NCBI RefSeq assembly: GCF_014656295.1
Contig: NZ_BNCD01000008.1
Coordinates: forward strand, 271,707-335,706
Direction of reading: 5' to 3'
Length of the DNA stretch: 64,000 bases
Source of the DNA: Streptomyces sulfonofaciens
GTDB lineage: Bacteria; Actinomycetota; Actinomycetes; Streptomycetales; Streptomycetaceae
Position numbers and translations under genes: made by a program. Positions 1-8,097 of the stretch are shown here, one piece after another (positions within the stretch are counted from its first letter, which is position 1; the number at the start of each line of letters is the position of its first letter). The notes below the pieces were generated by a model. That model saw nothing but the letters and a program-made list of their open reading frames with translations, had not been told where the DNA came from and did no database searches.

Positions 1-464
1 CCGGGCGGCTGCGCGGCGACGGGCACCGCGTGGAGGTGCTGGACGGCGACGAGGTGCGCGAGTTCCTCTCCGCGGGCCTCGGTTTCAGCCGCGAGGACCG
101 GCACACCAACGTCCAGCGCATCGGCTTCGTCGCGGAGCTGCTCGCCAGCAACGGCGTCACGGTGCTGGTGCCGGTGATCGCACCGTACACCGACAGCCGC
201 GAGGCGGTGCGCAAGCGCCACCAGACCCAGGGCACACCGTATGTGGAGGTACACGTCGCCACTCCGGTGGAGGTGTGCTCCGTACGTGATGTGAAGGGAC
301 TCTACGCCAAGCAGGCGGCGGGCGAGATCGCCGGCCTGACCGGTGTCGACGACCCGTACGAGGAGCCCGAGGCGCCCGACCTGCGCATCGAGTCCCAGCA
401 CCAGACCGTTCAGGAATCGGCGTCGGCGCTGTACGCGCTGCTCATAGAGAAGGGCCTGCTGTGA
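1..464 (+). CDS. cysC: Adenylylsulfate (APS) kinase CysC, 5'-truncated by the window edge
   Basis: The reading frame is open from base 3 and the N-terminus, including the P-loop, lies outside the window. The visible part contains the conserved LDGDEVREFL block, the RxDRHTNVQRIG block and PVIAPY, all typical of APS kinase. The enzyme phosphorylates adenylylsulfate to PAPS with ATP in the cytoplasm. It is followed 64 bp later by cysD and cysN on the same strand, so it probably belongs to a sulfate-activation operon. The GTG at base 30 is internal; I do not consider it the real start because family similarity continues upstream of it. Confidence 0.93.
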   Translation, partial: GRLRGDGHRVEVLDGDEVREFLSAGLGFSREDRHTNVQRIGFVAELLASNGVTVLVPVIAPYTDSREAVRKRHQTQGTPYVEVHVATPVEVCSVRDVKGLYAKQAAGEIAGLTGVDDPYEEPEAPDLRIESQHQTVQESASALYALLIEKGLL

Positions 465-528
465 GCGGTGCACGCGCACGCGCGGCCGCTCAGCGGCAGG
501 CCACGACGGCGAGCGAGAGGGGTGTGGC

Positions 529-1455
529 ATGACCGTGATCGCCCAGGAGACCGACAGTCCCTACGCACTCAGCCATCTGGACGCGTTGGAGTCCGAGGCC
601 GTACACATCTTCCGTGAGGTGGCCGGCGAGTTCGAGCGGCCGGTGCTGCTCTTCTCCGGCGGCAAGGACTCCATCCTGATGCTGCACCTCGCGCTGAAGG
701 CGTTCACCCCGGCCCCGGTGCCCTTCGGCCTGCTGCACGTCGACACCGGCCACAACTTCCCCGAGGTGCTCGACTTCCGCGACCGGACCGTCGAACGGTA
801 CGGGCTGCGGCTGCACGTCGCCTCCGTGCAGGAGTACATCGACGCAGGCAAGCTGCGCGAGCGTCCCGACGGCACCCGCAACCCGCTCCAGACCCTGCCG
901 CTGACCGAGGCCATCCAGCAGCATCGTTTCGACGCGGTGTTCGGCGGCGGGCGGCGCGACGAGGAGAAGGCCCGCGCCAAGGAGCGGGTGTTCTCGCTGC
1001 GCGACGAGTTCTCGCAGTGGGATCCGCGCCGCCAGCGCCCCGAGCTGTGGCAGCTCTACAACGGCAGGCACGCGCCCGGCGAGCACGTGCGCGTCTTCCC
1101 GCTCTCCAACTGGACCGAGCTGGACGTCTGGCAGTACATCGCCAAGGAGCAGATCGCCCTGCCCCCGATCTACTTCGCCCACGAGCGCGAGGTCTTCCAG
1201 CGCGCCGGCATGTGGTTGACCGCCGGGGACTGGGGCGGGCCGGCGGACGGCGAGCCCGTGGAGAAGAGGAAGGTCCGCTACCGCACGGTCGGCGACATGT
1301 CGTGCACCGGTGCCGTGGAGTCCGACGCGGACACGCTGGACGCCGTCATCGCCGAGATCGCCGCGTCCCGGCTCACCGAGCGCGGTGCGACACGCGCCGA
1401 CGACAAGCTCTCCGAGGCAGCCATGGAAGACCGCAAGCGCGAGGGGTACTTCTAA
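529..1455 (+). CDS. cysD: Sulfate adenylyltransferase subunit 2 (small subunit) CysD
   Basis: A 308-residue PP-loop (N-type ATP pyrophosphatase) protein. The SGGKDS signature that binds the ATP pyrophosphate is at residues 43-48. The C-terminal half carries the WTELDVWQYI and RYRTVGDMSCTGAV blocks of the CysD family, and the length is normal. With the GTPase CysN it makes adenylylsulfate from sulfate and ATP, the first step of assimilatory sulfate reduction. The ATG is preceded by a GAGAGGGG purine stretch. cysN starts 3 bp after its stop codon, which fits translational coupling. Confidence 0.96.
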   Translation: MTVIAQETDSPYALSHLDALESEAVHIFREVAGEFERPVLLFSGGKDSILMLHLALKAFTPAPVPFGLLHVDTGHNFPEVLDFRDRTVERYGLRLHVASVQEYIDAGKLRERPDGTRNPLQTLPLTEAIQQHRFDAVFGGGRRDEEKARAKERVFSLRDEFSQWDPRRQRPELWQLYNGRHAPGEHVRVFPLSNWTELDVWQYIAKEQIALPPIYFAHEREVFQRAGMWLTAGDWGGPADGEPVEKRKVRYRTVGDMSCTGAVESDADTLDAVIAEIAASRLTERGATRADDKLSEAAMEDRKREGYF

Positions 1456-1458
1456 GCC

Positions 1459-2796
1459 ATGACCACCACGGACCACCTCGCCGACCCCACCGCCACCACC
1501 CTGCTCAGGTTCGCCACCGCAGGCTCCGTCGACGACGGCAAGTCGACCCTCGTCGGGCGGCTGCTGCACGACTCCAAATCCGTCCTCAGCGACCAGTTGG
1601 AGGCCGTCACGCGCGTCTCGCAGGGCCGCGGCCAGGACGCCCCCGACCTGGCGCTGCTCACGGACGGGCTGCGGGCGGAGCGGGAGCAGGGCATCACCAT
1701 CGACGTCGCCTACCGCTACTTCGCCACCCCCCTGCGCCGCTTCATCCTCGCCGACACCCCGGGCCATGTGCAGTACACCCGCAACATGGTCACCGGCGCC
1801 TCCACCGCCGAACTGACGGTGATCCTCGTCGACGCCCGCAACGGCGTGGTCGAGCAGACCCGCAGGCACGCGGCCATTGCGGCGCTGCTGCGCGTCCCGC
1901 ACGTCGTGCTGGCCGTCAACAAGATGGACCTGGTCGGCTACGAGGAGCGCGTCTTCGCCCGGATCGCCGAGGAGTTCACCGCCTACGCCCGGGAGCTGGG
2001 CGTCCCCGAGGTCACCGCCATCCCGATATCGGCGCTGGTCGGCGACAACGTGGTGGAGGCCTCCGCCACCATGGACTGGTACGGCGGCCCGACGGTGCTC
2101 GAACACCTGGAGACCGTGCCCGTCAGCCACGACCTGGCGCACTGCCACGCCCGCCTGCCGGTGCAGTACGTGATCCGCCCCGGTACCCCGGAGCACCGCG
2201 ACTACCGCGGCTACGCCGGCCAGATCGCGGCGGGGACGTTCCGCGTCGGTGAGCCGGTGACCGTACTGCCTTCCGGGCGTACGTCCACCATCTCGGGCAT
2301 CGACCTGCTCGGCACCCCGGTCGACGTCGCCTGGACGCCGCAGTCGGTGACGGTACTGCTCGATGACGACCTCGACATCTCGCGCGGCGACCTCATCGTG
2401 CCCAGCGAGGACGCGCCGGCCACCACGCAGGACGTCGAGGCCACCGTCTGCCACGTCGCCGACCAGCCGCTCACCGAGGGCCAGCGGGTGCTGCTCAAGC
2501 ACACCACCAGGACGGTGAAGGCGATCGTCAAGGAGATCCCCTCCCGTCTGACCCTCGACGATCTCTCCCAGCACCCCCGCCCGGGTCGGCTGGTGGCCAA
2601 CGACATCGGCCGGGTGAAGGTCCGCACGGCCGAGCCGCTGGCGCTCGACTCCTACGAGGACTCCCGCCGCACCGGTTCCTTCCTCCTGATCGACCCGGCG
2701 GACGGCACCACTCTCGCGGCCGGCATGGCGGGCGACGCCTTCTCCGCGGAGCACACGCCCGTGGCCGCCTCCGACGACGACGGCTGGGACTTCTAG
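1459..2796 (+). CDS. cysN: Sulfate adenylyltransferase subunit 1 (GTPase) CysN
   Basis: A 445-residue EF-Tu-like GTPase that drives ATP sulfurylase activity of CysD. The P-loop GSVDDGKS is at residues 22-29, DTPGH (G3) at 99-103 and NKMD (G4) at 154-157; the beta-barrel domains follow. It has no fused APS kinase domain, which agrees with the separate cysC upstream. It begins 3 bp after cysD. The stop is followed by a hairpin at 2911-2946 that may separate it from the transporter genes. Confidence 0.96.
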   Translation: MTTTDHLADPTATTLLRFATAGSVDDGKSTLVGRLLHDSKSVLSDQLEAVTRVSQGRGQDAPDLALLTDGLRAEREQGITIDVAYRYFATPLRRFILADTPGHVQYTRNMVTGASTAELTVILVDARNGVVEQTRRHAAIAALLRVPHVVLAVNKMDLVGYEERVFARIAEEFTAYARELGVPEVTAIPISALVGDNVVEASATMDWYGGPTVLEHLETVPVSHDLAHCHARLPVQYVIRPGTPEHRDYRGYAGQIAAGTFRVGEPVTVLPSGRTSTISGIDLLGTPVDVAWTPQSVTVLLDDDLDISRGDLIVPSEDAPATTQDVEATVCHVADQPLTEGQRVLLKHTTRTVKAIVKEIPSRLTLDDLSQHPRPGRLVANDIGRVKVRTAEPLALDSYEDSRRTGSFLLIDPADGTTLAAGMAGDAFSAEHTPVAASDDDGWDF

Positions 2797-2910
2797 ACAT
2801 GACCGCGATCGACGTCTTCTCGACGTTCGCCAAGGAGGGCGGCCGCATCGGCAGCGGCGCCCTCGGCAGCGGGCAGGGCGGAGTGGCGCGATGTGCGGGC
2901 TGACGCCCGC

Positions 2911-2946
2911 GCACCCCGCCCTCCGCCTCCGGCGCGGGGCGGGTGC
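2911..2946 (+). terminator. Possible hairpin terminator or attenuator after cysN
   Basis: GCACCC pairs with GGGTGC, and after a one-base bulge GCCC pairs with GGGC, leaving a loop of roughly 15 bases. There is no T-run, as is common in high-GC actinobacteria. It lies in the 286-bp gap between cysN and the sulfonate-binding lipoprotein and could split the locus into two transcription units. Confidence 0.35.
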
Positions 2947-3082
2947 CGCCACCGTCCGCACCACCCCCCACCGCCTGCCGCGTCGCCTGCGACGAAGACC
3001 TGACGATCACCCGGTCGCGTCCCGCTCACACCCCACCGCACGGGGGACGTAAGTTTCCGGGCCAACGAGAGGACACCCTCCC

Positions 3083-4225
3083 GTGCCTGCACACCTGCCT
3101 CGCGCGCGAACCCGTTCGACCGGGGGGCCGCTGCTCACCGCCCGCCGTGGCCGCGCCGCCACCGCGCTGGCCCTGCTCGCCCTGGCCGCCAGCGCGTGCG
3201 GTTACGGCTCCAAGGCCGACGAGAACGCCTCCCACGAGGCCAAGGCGCACGGCAAGAAGCTGTCCGCCGACTCCGTACGGATCGGCTACTTCCCCAACCT
3301 CACCCACGCCACGGCGCTGGTGGGCGACGAGAAGGGCATCTTCCAGAAGGAGCTGGGCGGCACCAGGGCCTCCTACGCGCAGTTCAACGCCGGTCCTTCC
3401 GAGATCGAGGCGCTGAACTCCGGCTCGATCGACATCGGGTGGATCGGCCCCTCCCCCGCCATCAACGGCTACACCGCCTCCGACGCCAAGAGCCTGAAGA
3501 TCATCTCCGGTTCGGCGTCCGGCGGGGTGAAACTGGTGGTCAACCCCAAGAAGATCAAGTCGCTGAGCGACGTCAAGGGCAAGAAGATAGCGACGCCGCA
3601 GCTCGGCAACACCCAGGACGTGGCGTTCCTGCACTGGATCGCACAGCAGGGCTGGAAGGTCGACGCGCAGAGCGGCAAGGGCGACGTGTCCGTGGTCCGC
3701 ACGGACAACAAGATCACACCGGACGCCTACCGGTCGGGATCCGTGGACGGCGCGTGGGTGCCCGAGCCGACCGCGTCCAAGCTGGTCTCGGAGGGCGCGA
3801 AGGTGCTGCTCGACGAGTCGACGCTGTGGCCGGGCAAGAAGTTCGTGATCACGAACGTCATCGTGTCGCAGAAGTTCCTCAAGGAGCACCCGGACGTGGT
3901 CGAGGCGGTGCTGCGCGGCTCCGTGAAGAGCAACACGTTCATCAACGAGCACCCGGCCGAGGCCGAGAAGGCCGCCAACGACAAGCTCAGGGAACTGTCC
4001 GGCAAGGCGCTGCCGGCCGACGTGCTCGACCCGGCGTGGAAGTCCATCCGGTTCATCGACGACCCGCTGGCGGCCACGCTCGGCTCCGAGGCGGACCACG
4101 CCGTCAAGGCCGGACTGCTGGAGAAGCCCGACCTGAAGGGCATCTACGACCTCGCCCCGCTGAACAAGGTCCTGAAGGCCGAGGGCAAGCCCGCGGTCGG
4201 CGCCGCGGGTCTCGGCGCCCAGTAG
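3083..4225 (+). CDS. Sulfonate/aromatic ABC transporter substrate-binding lipoprotein (SsuA/NrtA-like)
   Basis: A 380-residue exported lipoprotein. A basic N-terminus leads to a hydrophobic segment and a lipobox-like ASAC with Cys at residue 39. The mature part has the NMT1/SsuA fold features RIGYFPNLTHATALVG and NSGSIDIGWIGPSPAINGY. It should bind an alkyl- or arylsulfonate at the outer face of the membrane and deliver it to the permease and ATPase encoded just downstream. Neighbouring cysCDN makes a sulfur substrate the best inference; taurine, nitrate-like or thiamine-precursor ligands cannot be excluded. The GTG follows an ACGAGAGGACAC purine-rich ribosome site. Confidence 0.85.
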   Translation: MPAHLPRARTRSTGGPLLTARRGRAATALALLALAASACGYGSKADENASHEAKAHGKKLSADSVRIGYFPNLTHATALVGDEKGIFQKELGGTRASYAQFNAGPSEIEALNSGSIDIGWIGPSPAINGYTASDAKSLKIISGSASGGVKLVVNPKKIKSLSDVKGKKIATPQLGNTQDVAFLHWIAQQGWKVDAQSGKGDVSVVRTDNKITPDAYRSGSVDGAWVPEPTASKLVSEGAKVLLDESTLWPGKKFVITNVIVSQKFLKEHPDVVEAVLRGSVKSNTFINEHPAEAEKAANDKLRELSGKALPADVLDPAWKSIRFIDDPLAATLGSEADHAVKAGLLEKPDLKGIYDLAPLNKVLKAEGKPAVGAAGLGAQ

Positions 4226-4295
4226 CAGGCCGCGCTCCTGCCCGTGCCGTCCCGGCCGGGGAGGGCCCCATCGTTCCCCGAGGAGGAGTCCGACC

Positions 4296-5084
4296 GTGGC
4301 AACCACTATCGCCAAGGCCGCCGATGGAGTCGATGCGAGGGACTACGCGGCGCGCATCACCCACGTCTCGAAGTCGTTCGACGCCCCGGGCGGGCGGAAC
4401 ACCGTCCTGGACGACATCACGCTCGATGTCGCGCCCGGCGAGTTCGTGACGCTGCTGGGCGCCTCAGGGTGCGGGAAGTCGACGCTGCTCAACCTGGTCG
4501 CCGGGCTCGACCTCCCGACGGCGGGGACGATCAGCACGCAGGGCCGACCCGCGCTGATGTTCCAGGAGCACGCCCTGTTCCCGTGGCTGACCGCGGGCAA
4601 GAACATCGAGTTGGCGCTGAAGCTGCGCGGGGTGCCCAAGGCCGGGCGGCGCCAGGCGGCCGAGGAACTGCTGGAGCTGGTGCGGCTGGCCGGTGCGCAC
4701 GGCAAGCGGGTGCACGAGCTGTCCGGTGGGATGCGCCAGCGGGTGGCACTGGCCAGGGCGCTCGCCCAGGACAGCAGGCTGCTGCTGATGGACGAGCCCT
4801 TCGCGGCGCTGGACGCGATCACCCGGGACGTGCTGCACGACGAGCTGACCCGTATCTGGCGCGAGACCCAGGTCTCGGTGCTGTTCGTGACGCACAACGT
4901 CCGCGAGGCGGTCCGGCTCGCGCAGCGCGTGGTGCTGCTGTCGTCGCGGCCCGGCCGGGTGGCCCGTGAGTGGACCGTGGACATCGCCCAGCCGCGCCGC
5001 ATCGAAGACGCCGCCGTGGCGGAGCTCTCTGTCGAGATCACCGAACAACTGCGTGGGGAGATCCGCCGCCATGGTCAGCACTGA
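4296..5084 (+). CDS. ABC transporter ATP-binding protein (SsuB-like)
   Basis: A 262-residue NrtD/SsuB-type ATPase. Walker A GASGCGKST is at residues 55-63, the LSGGM signature at 142-146 and the Walker B aspartate with DEP at 166-168; the H-loop lies in FVTHNVREAV. It powers import of the sulfonate-type substrate. The GTG start is preceded by GAGGAGTCCGACC, a good ribosome site. Its last 14 bp overlap the start of the permease gene, so the two are likely translated together. Confidence 0.9.
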   Translation: MATTIAKAADGVDARDYAARITHVSKSFDAPGGRNTVLDDITLDVAPGEFVTLLGASGCGKSTLLNLVAGLDLPTAGTISTQGRPALMFQEHALFPWLTAGKNIELALKLRGVPKAGRRQAAEELLELVRLAGAHGKRVHELSGGMRQRVALARALAQDSRLLLMDEPFAALDAITRDVLHDELTRIWRETQVSVLFVTHNVREAVRLAQRVVLLSSRPGRVAREWTVDIAQPRRIEDAAVAELSVEITEQLRGEIRRHGQH

Positions 5085-5988
5085 GACGGAGCAGAATCCC
5101 GGCGCGAAGCCCGGGCCGGCCGCCGCGGACACGGGTGACCTCGCCGGTCTCGAAGCCGGTCTGGACGCGCTGGAGACCCGGCACACCGGGCGGCCGCCGC
5201 TGAGCCAGACCCTGGTGCAGAAGGTGCTGCCGCCGGCCACCGCCATCGTGCTCGTGCTGGTGGTGTGGCAGCTACTGGTGTGGGCGAAGGTGACCGACAG
5301 CTACAAGCTGCCCGCGCCGTCCTCGGTGTGGAGCGAGGTCGAGGACTCCTGGACCCGGGGCACGCTGCTCGGCTTCATCTGGACCAGTGTCTCGCGGGGC
5401 CTGCTCGGTTTCCTGCTGGCACTGGTGATCGGCACGCCGCTCGGGCTGCTGGTCGCCCGGGTGAAGTTCGTACGGGCCGCGATCGGGCCGATCCTGTCGG
5501 GCCTCCAGTCGCTGCCTTCGGTGGCGTGGGTGCCGCCGGCGGTGATCTGGCTGGGCCTGAACGACTCGATGATGTACGCGGTGATCCTGCTCGGCGCGGT
5601 GCCCTCGATCGCCAACGGTCTCGTCTCGGGCATCGACCAGGTGCCGCCCCTTTTCCTGCGGGCCGGCCGTACGCTGGGGGCCACGGGGCTGCGCGGCACC
5701 TGGCACATCGTGATGCCCGCGGCGCTGCCCGGATACCTGGCGGGCCTGAAGCAGGGCTGGGCGTTCTCGTGGCGTTCGCTGATGGCCGCCGAGATCATCG
5801 CCCAGTCACCCGACCTGGGCATGGGCCTCGGTCAGCTACTGGAGGCCGGCCGGACCAACAGCAGCATGTCGCAGGTGTTCCTGGCGATCCTGCTGATCCT
5901 GATCGTCGGCATCGCCATCGATCTGCTGATCTTCAGCCCGCTGGAGCGCTGGGTGCTGCGCAGCCGGGGCCTGCTGGTGAAGAACTGA
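5071..5988 (+). CDS. ABC transporter permease (SsuC-like)
   Basis: A 305-residue integral membrane protein starting at the ATG inside the end of the ATPase gene (VSTETEQNPG after Met). A charged cytoplasmic N-terminus of about 50 residues precedes a first hydrophobic helix, then the BPD_transp_1 domain. The EAA-type loop GATGLRGTWHIVMPAALPGYLAGLKQGW contacts the ATPase. Length and motif order match SsuC/TauC. A longer in-frame start exists at 4966, but it would lie deep inside the upstream gene and has no ribosome site. Confidence 0.9.
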   Translation: MVSTETEQNPGAKPGPAAADTGDLAGLEAGLDALETRHTGRPPLSQTLVQKVLPPATAIVLVLVVWQLLVWAKVTDSYKLPAPSSVWSEVEDSWTRGTLLGFIWTSVSRGLLGFLLALVIGTPLGLLVARVKFVRAAIGPILSGLQSLPSVAWVPPAVIWLGLNDSMMYAVILLGAVPSIANGLVSGIDQVPPLFLRAGRTLGATGLRGTWHIVMPAALPGYLAGLKQGWAFSWRSLMAAEIIAQSPDLGMGLGQLLEAGRTNSSMSQVFLAILLILIVGIAIDLLIFSPLERWVLRSRGLLVKN

Positions 5989-6095
5989 CCGGCCCCGCCG
6001 GAGCACCCGCCGCCACGCGCCGCCCCGTCCGACCTCGCACCGACCCGTCCGCCCGCACGCCGATCCGTCCGACCCGTTGGGAACCCTCCGTATCG

Positions 6096-6848
6096 ATGTC
6101 CGCGCCCGCCCTGCTCCTCATCGCCCACGGCAGCCGTGACCCACGGCACGCCGCCACCGTGCACGCGCTGGTGGCGCGGCTGCGGGCGCTGCGTCCCGGG
6201 CTGCGGGTGACGACGGGCTTCCTGGACTTCAACGTGCCCTCGGTACCGGGCGCGCTCCAGTCGCTGGCGGCGCGGGGGGTGCACGAGATCGTGGCGCAGC
6301 CACTGCTGCTGAACCGCGCCTTCCACGCCAAGGCGGACATCCCGGCAGTGCTGCGCAGGGCCCCCGCGCAGCTCCGCATCCGGCAGGCCGAGGTGCTCGG
6401 CCCCTCGCCACTGCTGACCGCGGCCCTTGAGCGGCGGCTGCACGAGGCGGGTCTCGCTCCCGCGGACAGGGCCTCGACCGGGGTGGTGCTGGCCTCGGCC
6501 GGATCCTCGGACCCGGAGGCGGTGGCGGCGTCGCTGGCGATGGCGCGGCAGTGGCGGCGCGCCGGCTGGGGCGGGGCGCTGGCCGCGTTCGCCTCGGCGT
6601 CCGCACCCCGGACGCCCGTGCCCGCCACCGAGGAAGCGGTGCGCCTGCTGCGCGCCGAGGGGGTCCGCCGGGTCGCCGTCGCCCCCTATGTCCTGGCTCC
6701 CGGTTTCCTGCCGGACCGGATCGCACGGGGCGCGGCGGGCGCCGATGTGCTCGCGCCGGTGCTGGGCGCCTCGCCCGAGGTGGCGCAGGTGCTGCTGCGG
6801 CGCTACGACGAGGCCCGGACGCCGGTGCTCGGGGCGCTGGGCGCCTGA
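6096..6848 (+). CDS. Sirohydrochlorin chelatase, CbiX-type
   Basis: A 250-residue two-repeat chelatase. The first half begins ALLLIAHGSRDPRHA with the metal-binding His; the second half has a weaker copy around LASAGSSDPEAVAAS. In this context it most likely inserts iron into sirohydrochlorin to make siroheme for the assimilatory sulfite reductase expected to the left of the window; cobalt insertion is the alternative. I chose the ATG at 6096 because family similarity begins immediately after it. The ribosome site is weak. It converges with the next minus-strand gene over a 58-bp gap. Confidence 0.85.
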   Translation: MSAPALLLIAHGSRDPRHAATVHALVARLRALRPGLRVTTGFLDFNVPSVPGALQSLAARGVHEIVAQPLLLNRAFHAKADIPAVLRRAPAQLRIRQAEVLGPSPLLTAALERRLHEAGLAPADRASTGVVLASAGSSDPEAVAASLAMARQWRRAGWGGALAAFASASAPRTPVPATEEAVRLLRAEGVRRVAVAPYVLAPGFLPDRIARGAAGADVLAPVLGASPEVAQVLLRRYDEARTPVLGALGA

Positions 6849-6906
6849 GCCGCGCACTGCGCCCTTGCGCTGGTGCCCGCCCCGCCGAGGGCGCGCGGCG
6901 CCGGGG

Positions 6907-7308
6907 TCAGGTGCCTTCGGCGGGGGGTTCGGCGGCGCAGAGGGTGCCCTGGTGGAAATAGAGCTGCCAGCCCCGGTCGGTGCGGCGCCACAGGGAGCTG
7001 CGGTGGGCGCGGCGGCCGTTGTCGTCCGTGTCGAAGGTGAGGTGGACCAGGTCGGGGGCGAGCTGGACGCCGTGCATCCGGCTGGCGGTGGCGGCCCGGT
7101 CGCCGGGTTCGGTGGACGCGCTCAGCATGGCGAGGGTCGCCTTGCGGTCCCAGATCCGGCCCGAGGCGCCGATCTCGGTGAACTCCGGGTGCAGCAGGGC
7201 GCCGGCCAGCTCCGGCGAGCGGCGCACCTCCGGTTCGAGGAGGCGCAGCTCGGCGTCGACGGCCGCCAGGACGGCGGAGTCCGCAGGGTCGGATGCGTGC
7301 TCAGGCAC
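6907..7308 (-). CDS. NTF2-like protein, DUF4440/SnoaL-type
   Basis: A 133-residue single-domain protein of the cystatin-like NTF2 fold. The N-terminal LxxxExEVRRSPELAGALLHPEFTEIGASGRIWDRKATLAML pattern matches DUF4440 proteins, which are small enzymes or ligand-binding proteins of mostly unknown substrate. It starts with a GTG whose first 8 bp overlap the end of the DUF1697 gene, so the two are co-transcribed. No specific function can be assigned. Confidence 0.8.
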   Translation of the reverse strand: MPEHASDPADSAVLAAVDAELRLLEPEVRRSPELAGALLHPEFTEIGASGRIWDRKATLAMLSASTEPGDRAATASRMHGVQLAPDLVHLTFDTDDNGRRAHRSSLWRRTDRGWQLYFHQGTLCAAEPPAEGT

Positions 7309-7846
7309 CGGTCATCTCCACGAGTCTGGCGACGGTGTTCCAGTTGCGGCTGGTGGCGACGAGGCCCTTGAGCACGGTGGGCCTCGCGAGGGCGGCGGCG
7401 AGCGGGGAGCGGCCGAGGCCGTCCGGGACATAGAGGTAGAGCACCCGGTCGCCGAGCCGGAACTCCTCGGGGAGGAAAGACTGCTGGTCGAGCCCCGCGA
7501 AGCGGGACGCGTCGACCGGCTCGGCGAAGAACGTGGCGTGCAGTTGCCTGCCCTCCAGGGTGGCCGCCGGGAAGGGGCAGGCGGCGGACACCGCCCGCAG
7601 GTACGCGCCGTCGCGCACGAGGCAGGCGACGGGGAAGCCGAAGTGCTTCTCCACGGCCCGCTCCAGTTCCGCGGCCAGCAGCTCCTGATCGGCCGTCTCG
7701 CTCGTGAAGACGGCGTTGCCGCTCTGCAGGTAGGTGCGTACGGCGCCGTGGCCCAGCCCTTCCAGCAGGGTGCGCAGCTCGGGCATGGGCACCCGCTTGC
7801 CGCCCACGTTGATACCGCGCAGCAGTGCCGCGTACGTCGTCGTCAT
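7301..7846 (-). CDS. DUF1697 domain protein
   Basis: A 181-residue protein with the DUF1697 hallmarks near the N-terminus: YAALLRGINVGG, the MPELRTLLEGLG block and the YLQSGNAVFTS block. The family is widespread in bacteria and functionally uncharacterised. The ATG at 7846 opens directly into the domain. It is upstream partner of the DUF4440 gene with an 8-bp overlap. The DNA upstream (7847-8097) is GC-rich and contains a 13-bp tandem repeat array. Confidence 0.88.
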   Translation of the reverse strand: MTTTYAALLRGINVGGKRVPMPELRTLLEGLGHGAVRTYLQSGNAVFTSETADQELLAAELERAVEKHFGFPVACLVRDGAYLRAVSAACPFPAATLEGRQLHATFFAEPVDASRFAGLDQQSFLPEEFRLGDRVLYLYVPDGLGRSPLAAALARPTVLKGLVATSRNWNTVARLVEMTGA

Positions 7847-8024
7847 GCCAACACCCTATGGCCGGGCCCGGGCCGGGCAACCGCACCGCTGCCGGGCGGC
7901 GGGCCCCGCCTGGCGCCGCGCCGGGCGGCCGGGCGGGCGGGGCCGGCGCGTGCACGGGTCGACGGCACCGGTGGGGCGCGGCACCGCTGCCCCGCGAGCC
8001 CGGGCCCGGCGCCCGCCCCCGGCA

Positions 8025-8089
8025 CGGCCGGTGCGCACGGCCGGTGCGCACGGCCGGTGCGCACGGCCGGTGCGCACGGCCGGTGGCGG
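8025..8089. repeat. 13-bp tandem repeat array, five copies
   Basis: The unit CGGCCGGTGCGCA is repeated head-to-tail at 8025, 8038, 8051 and 8064 without a mismatch, followed by a degenerate fifth copy at 8077. It sits between the start of the DUF1697 gene and the stop of the glycosyltransferase gene. Each unit contains the self-complementary CCGG, so the array may fold. No coding role is visible. Confidence 0.9.
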
Positions 8090-8097
8090 TGTGCGGC

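Noticed and set aside
2799..2903. 34-codon ORF beginning MTAIDVFSTFAKEGG, 2 bp after the cysN stop
   Set aside because: Position suggests coupling, but it has no ribosome site, becomes Gly/Ser-rich, and I recognise no family. It may be a remnant; not enough to call a gene.
490..2964. Very long minus-strand frame opposite cysD and cysN
   Set aside because: A typical shadow of G/C-rich third codon positions; Val/Gly/Arg/Glu-dominated with no domain, while the plus-strand genes are unambiguous.
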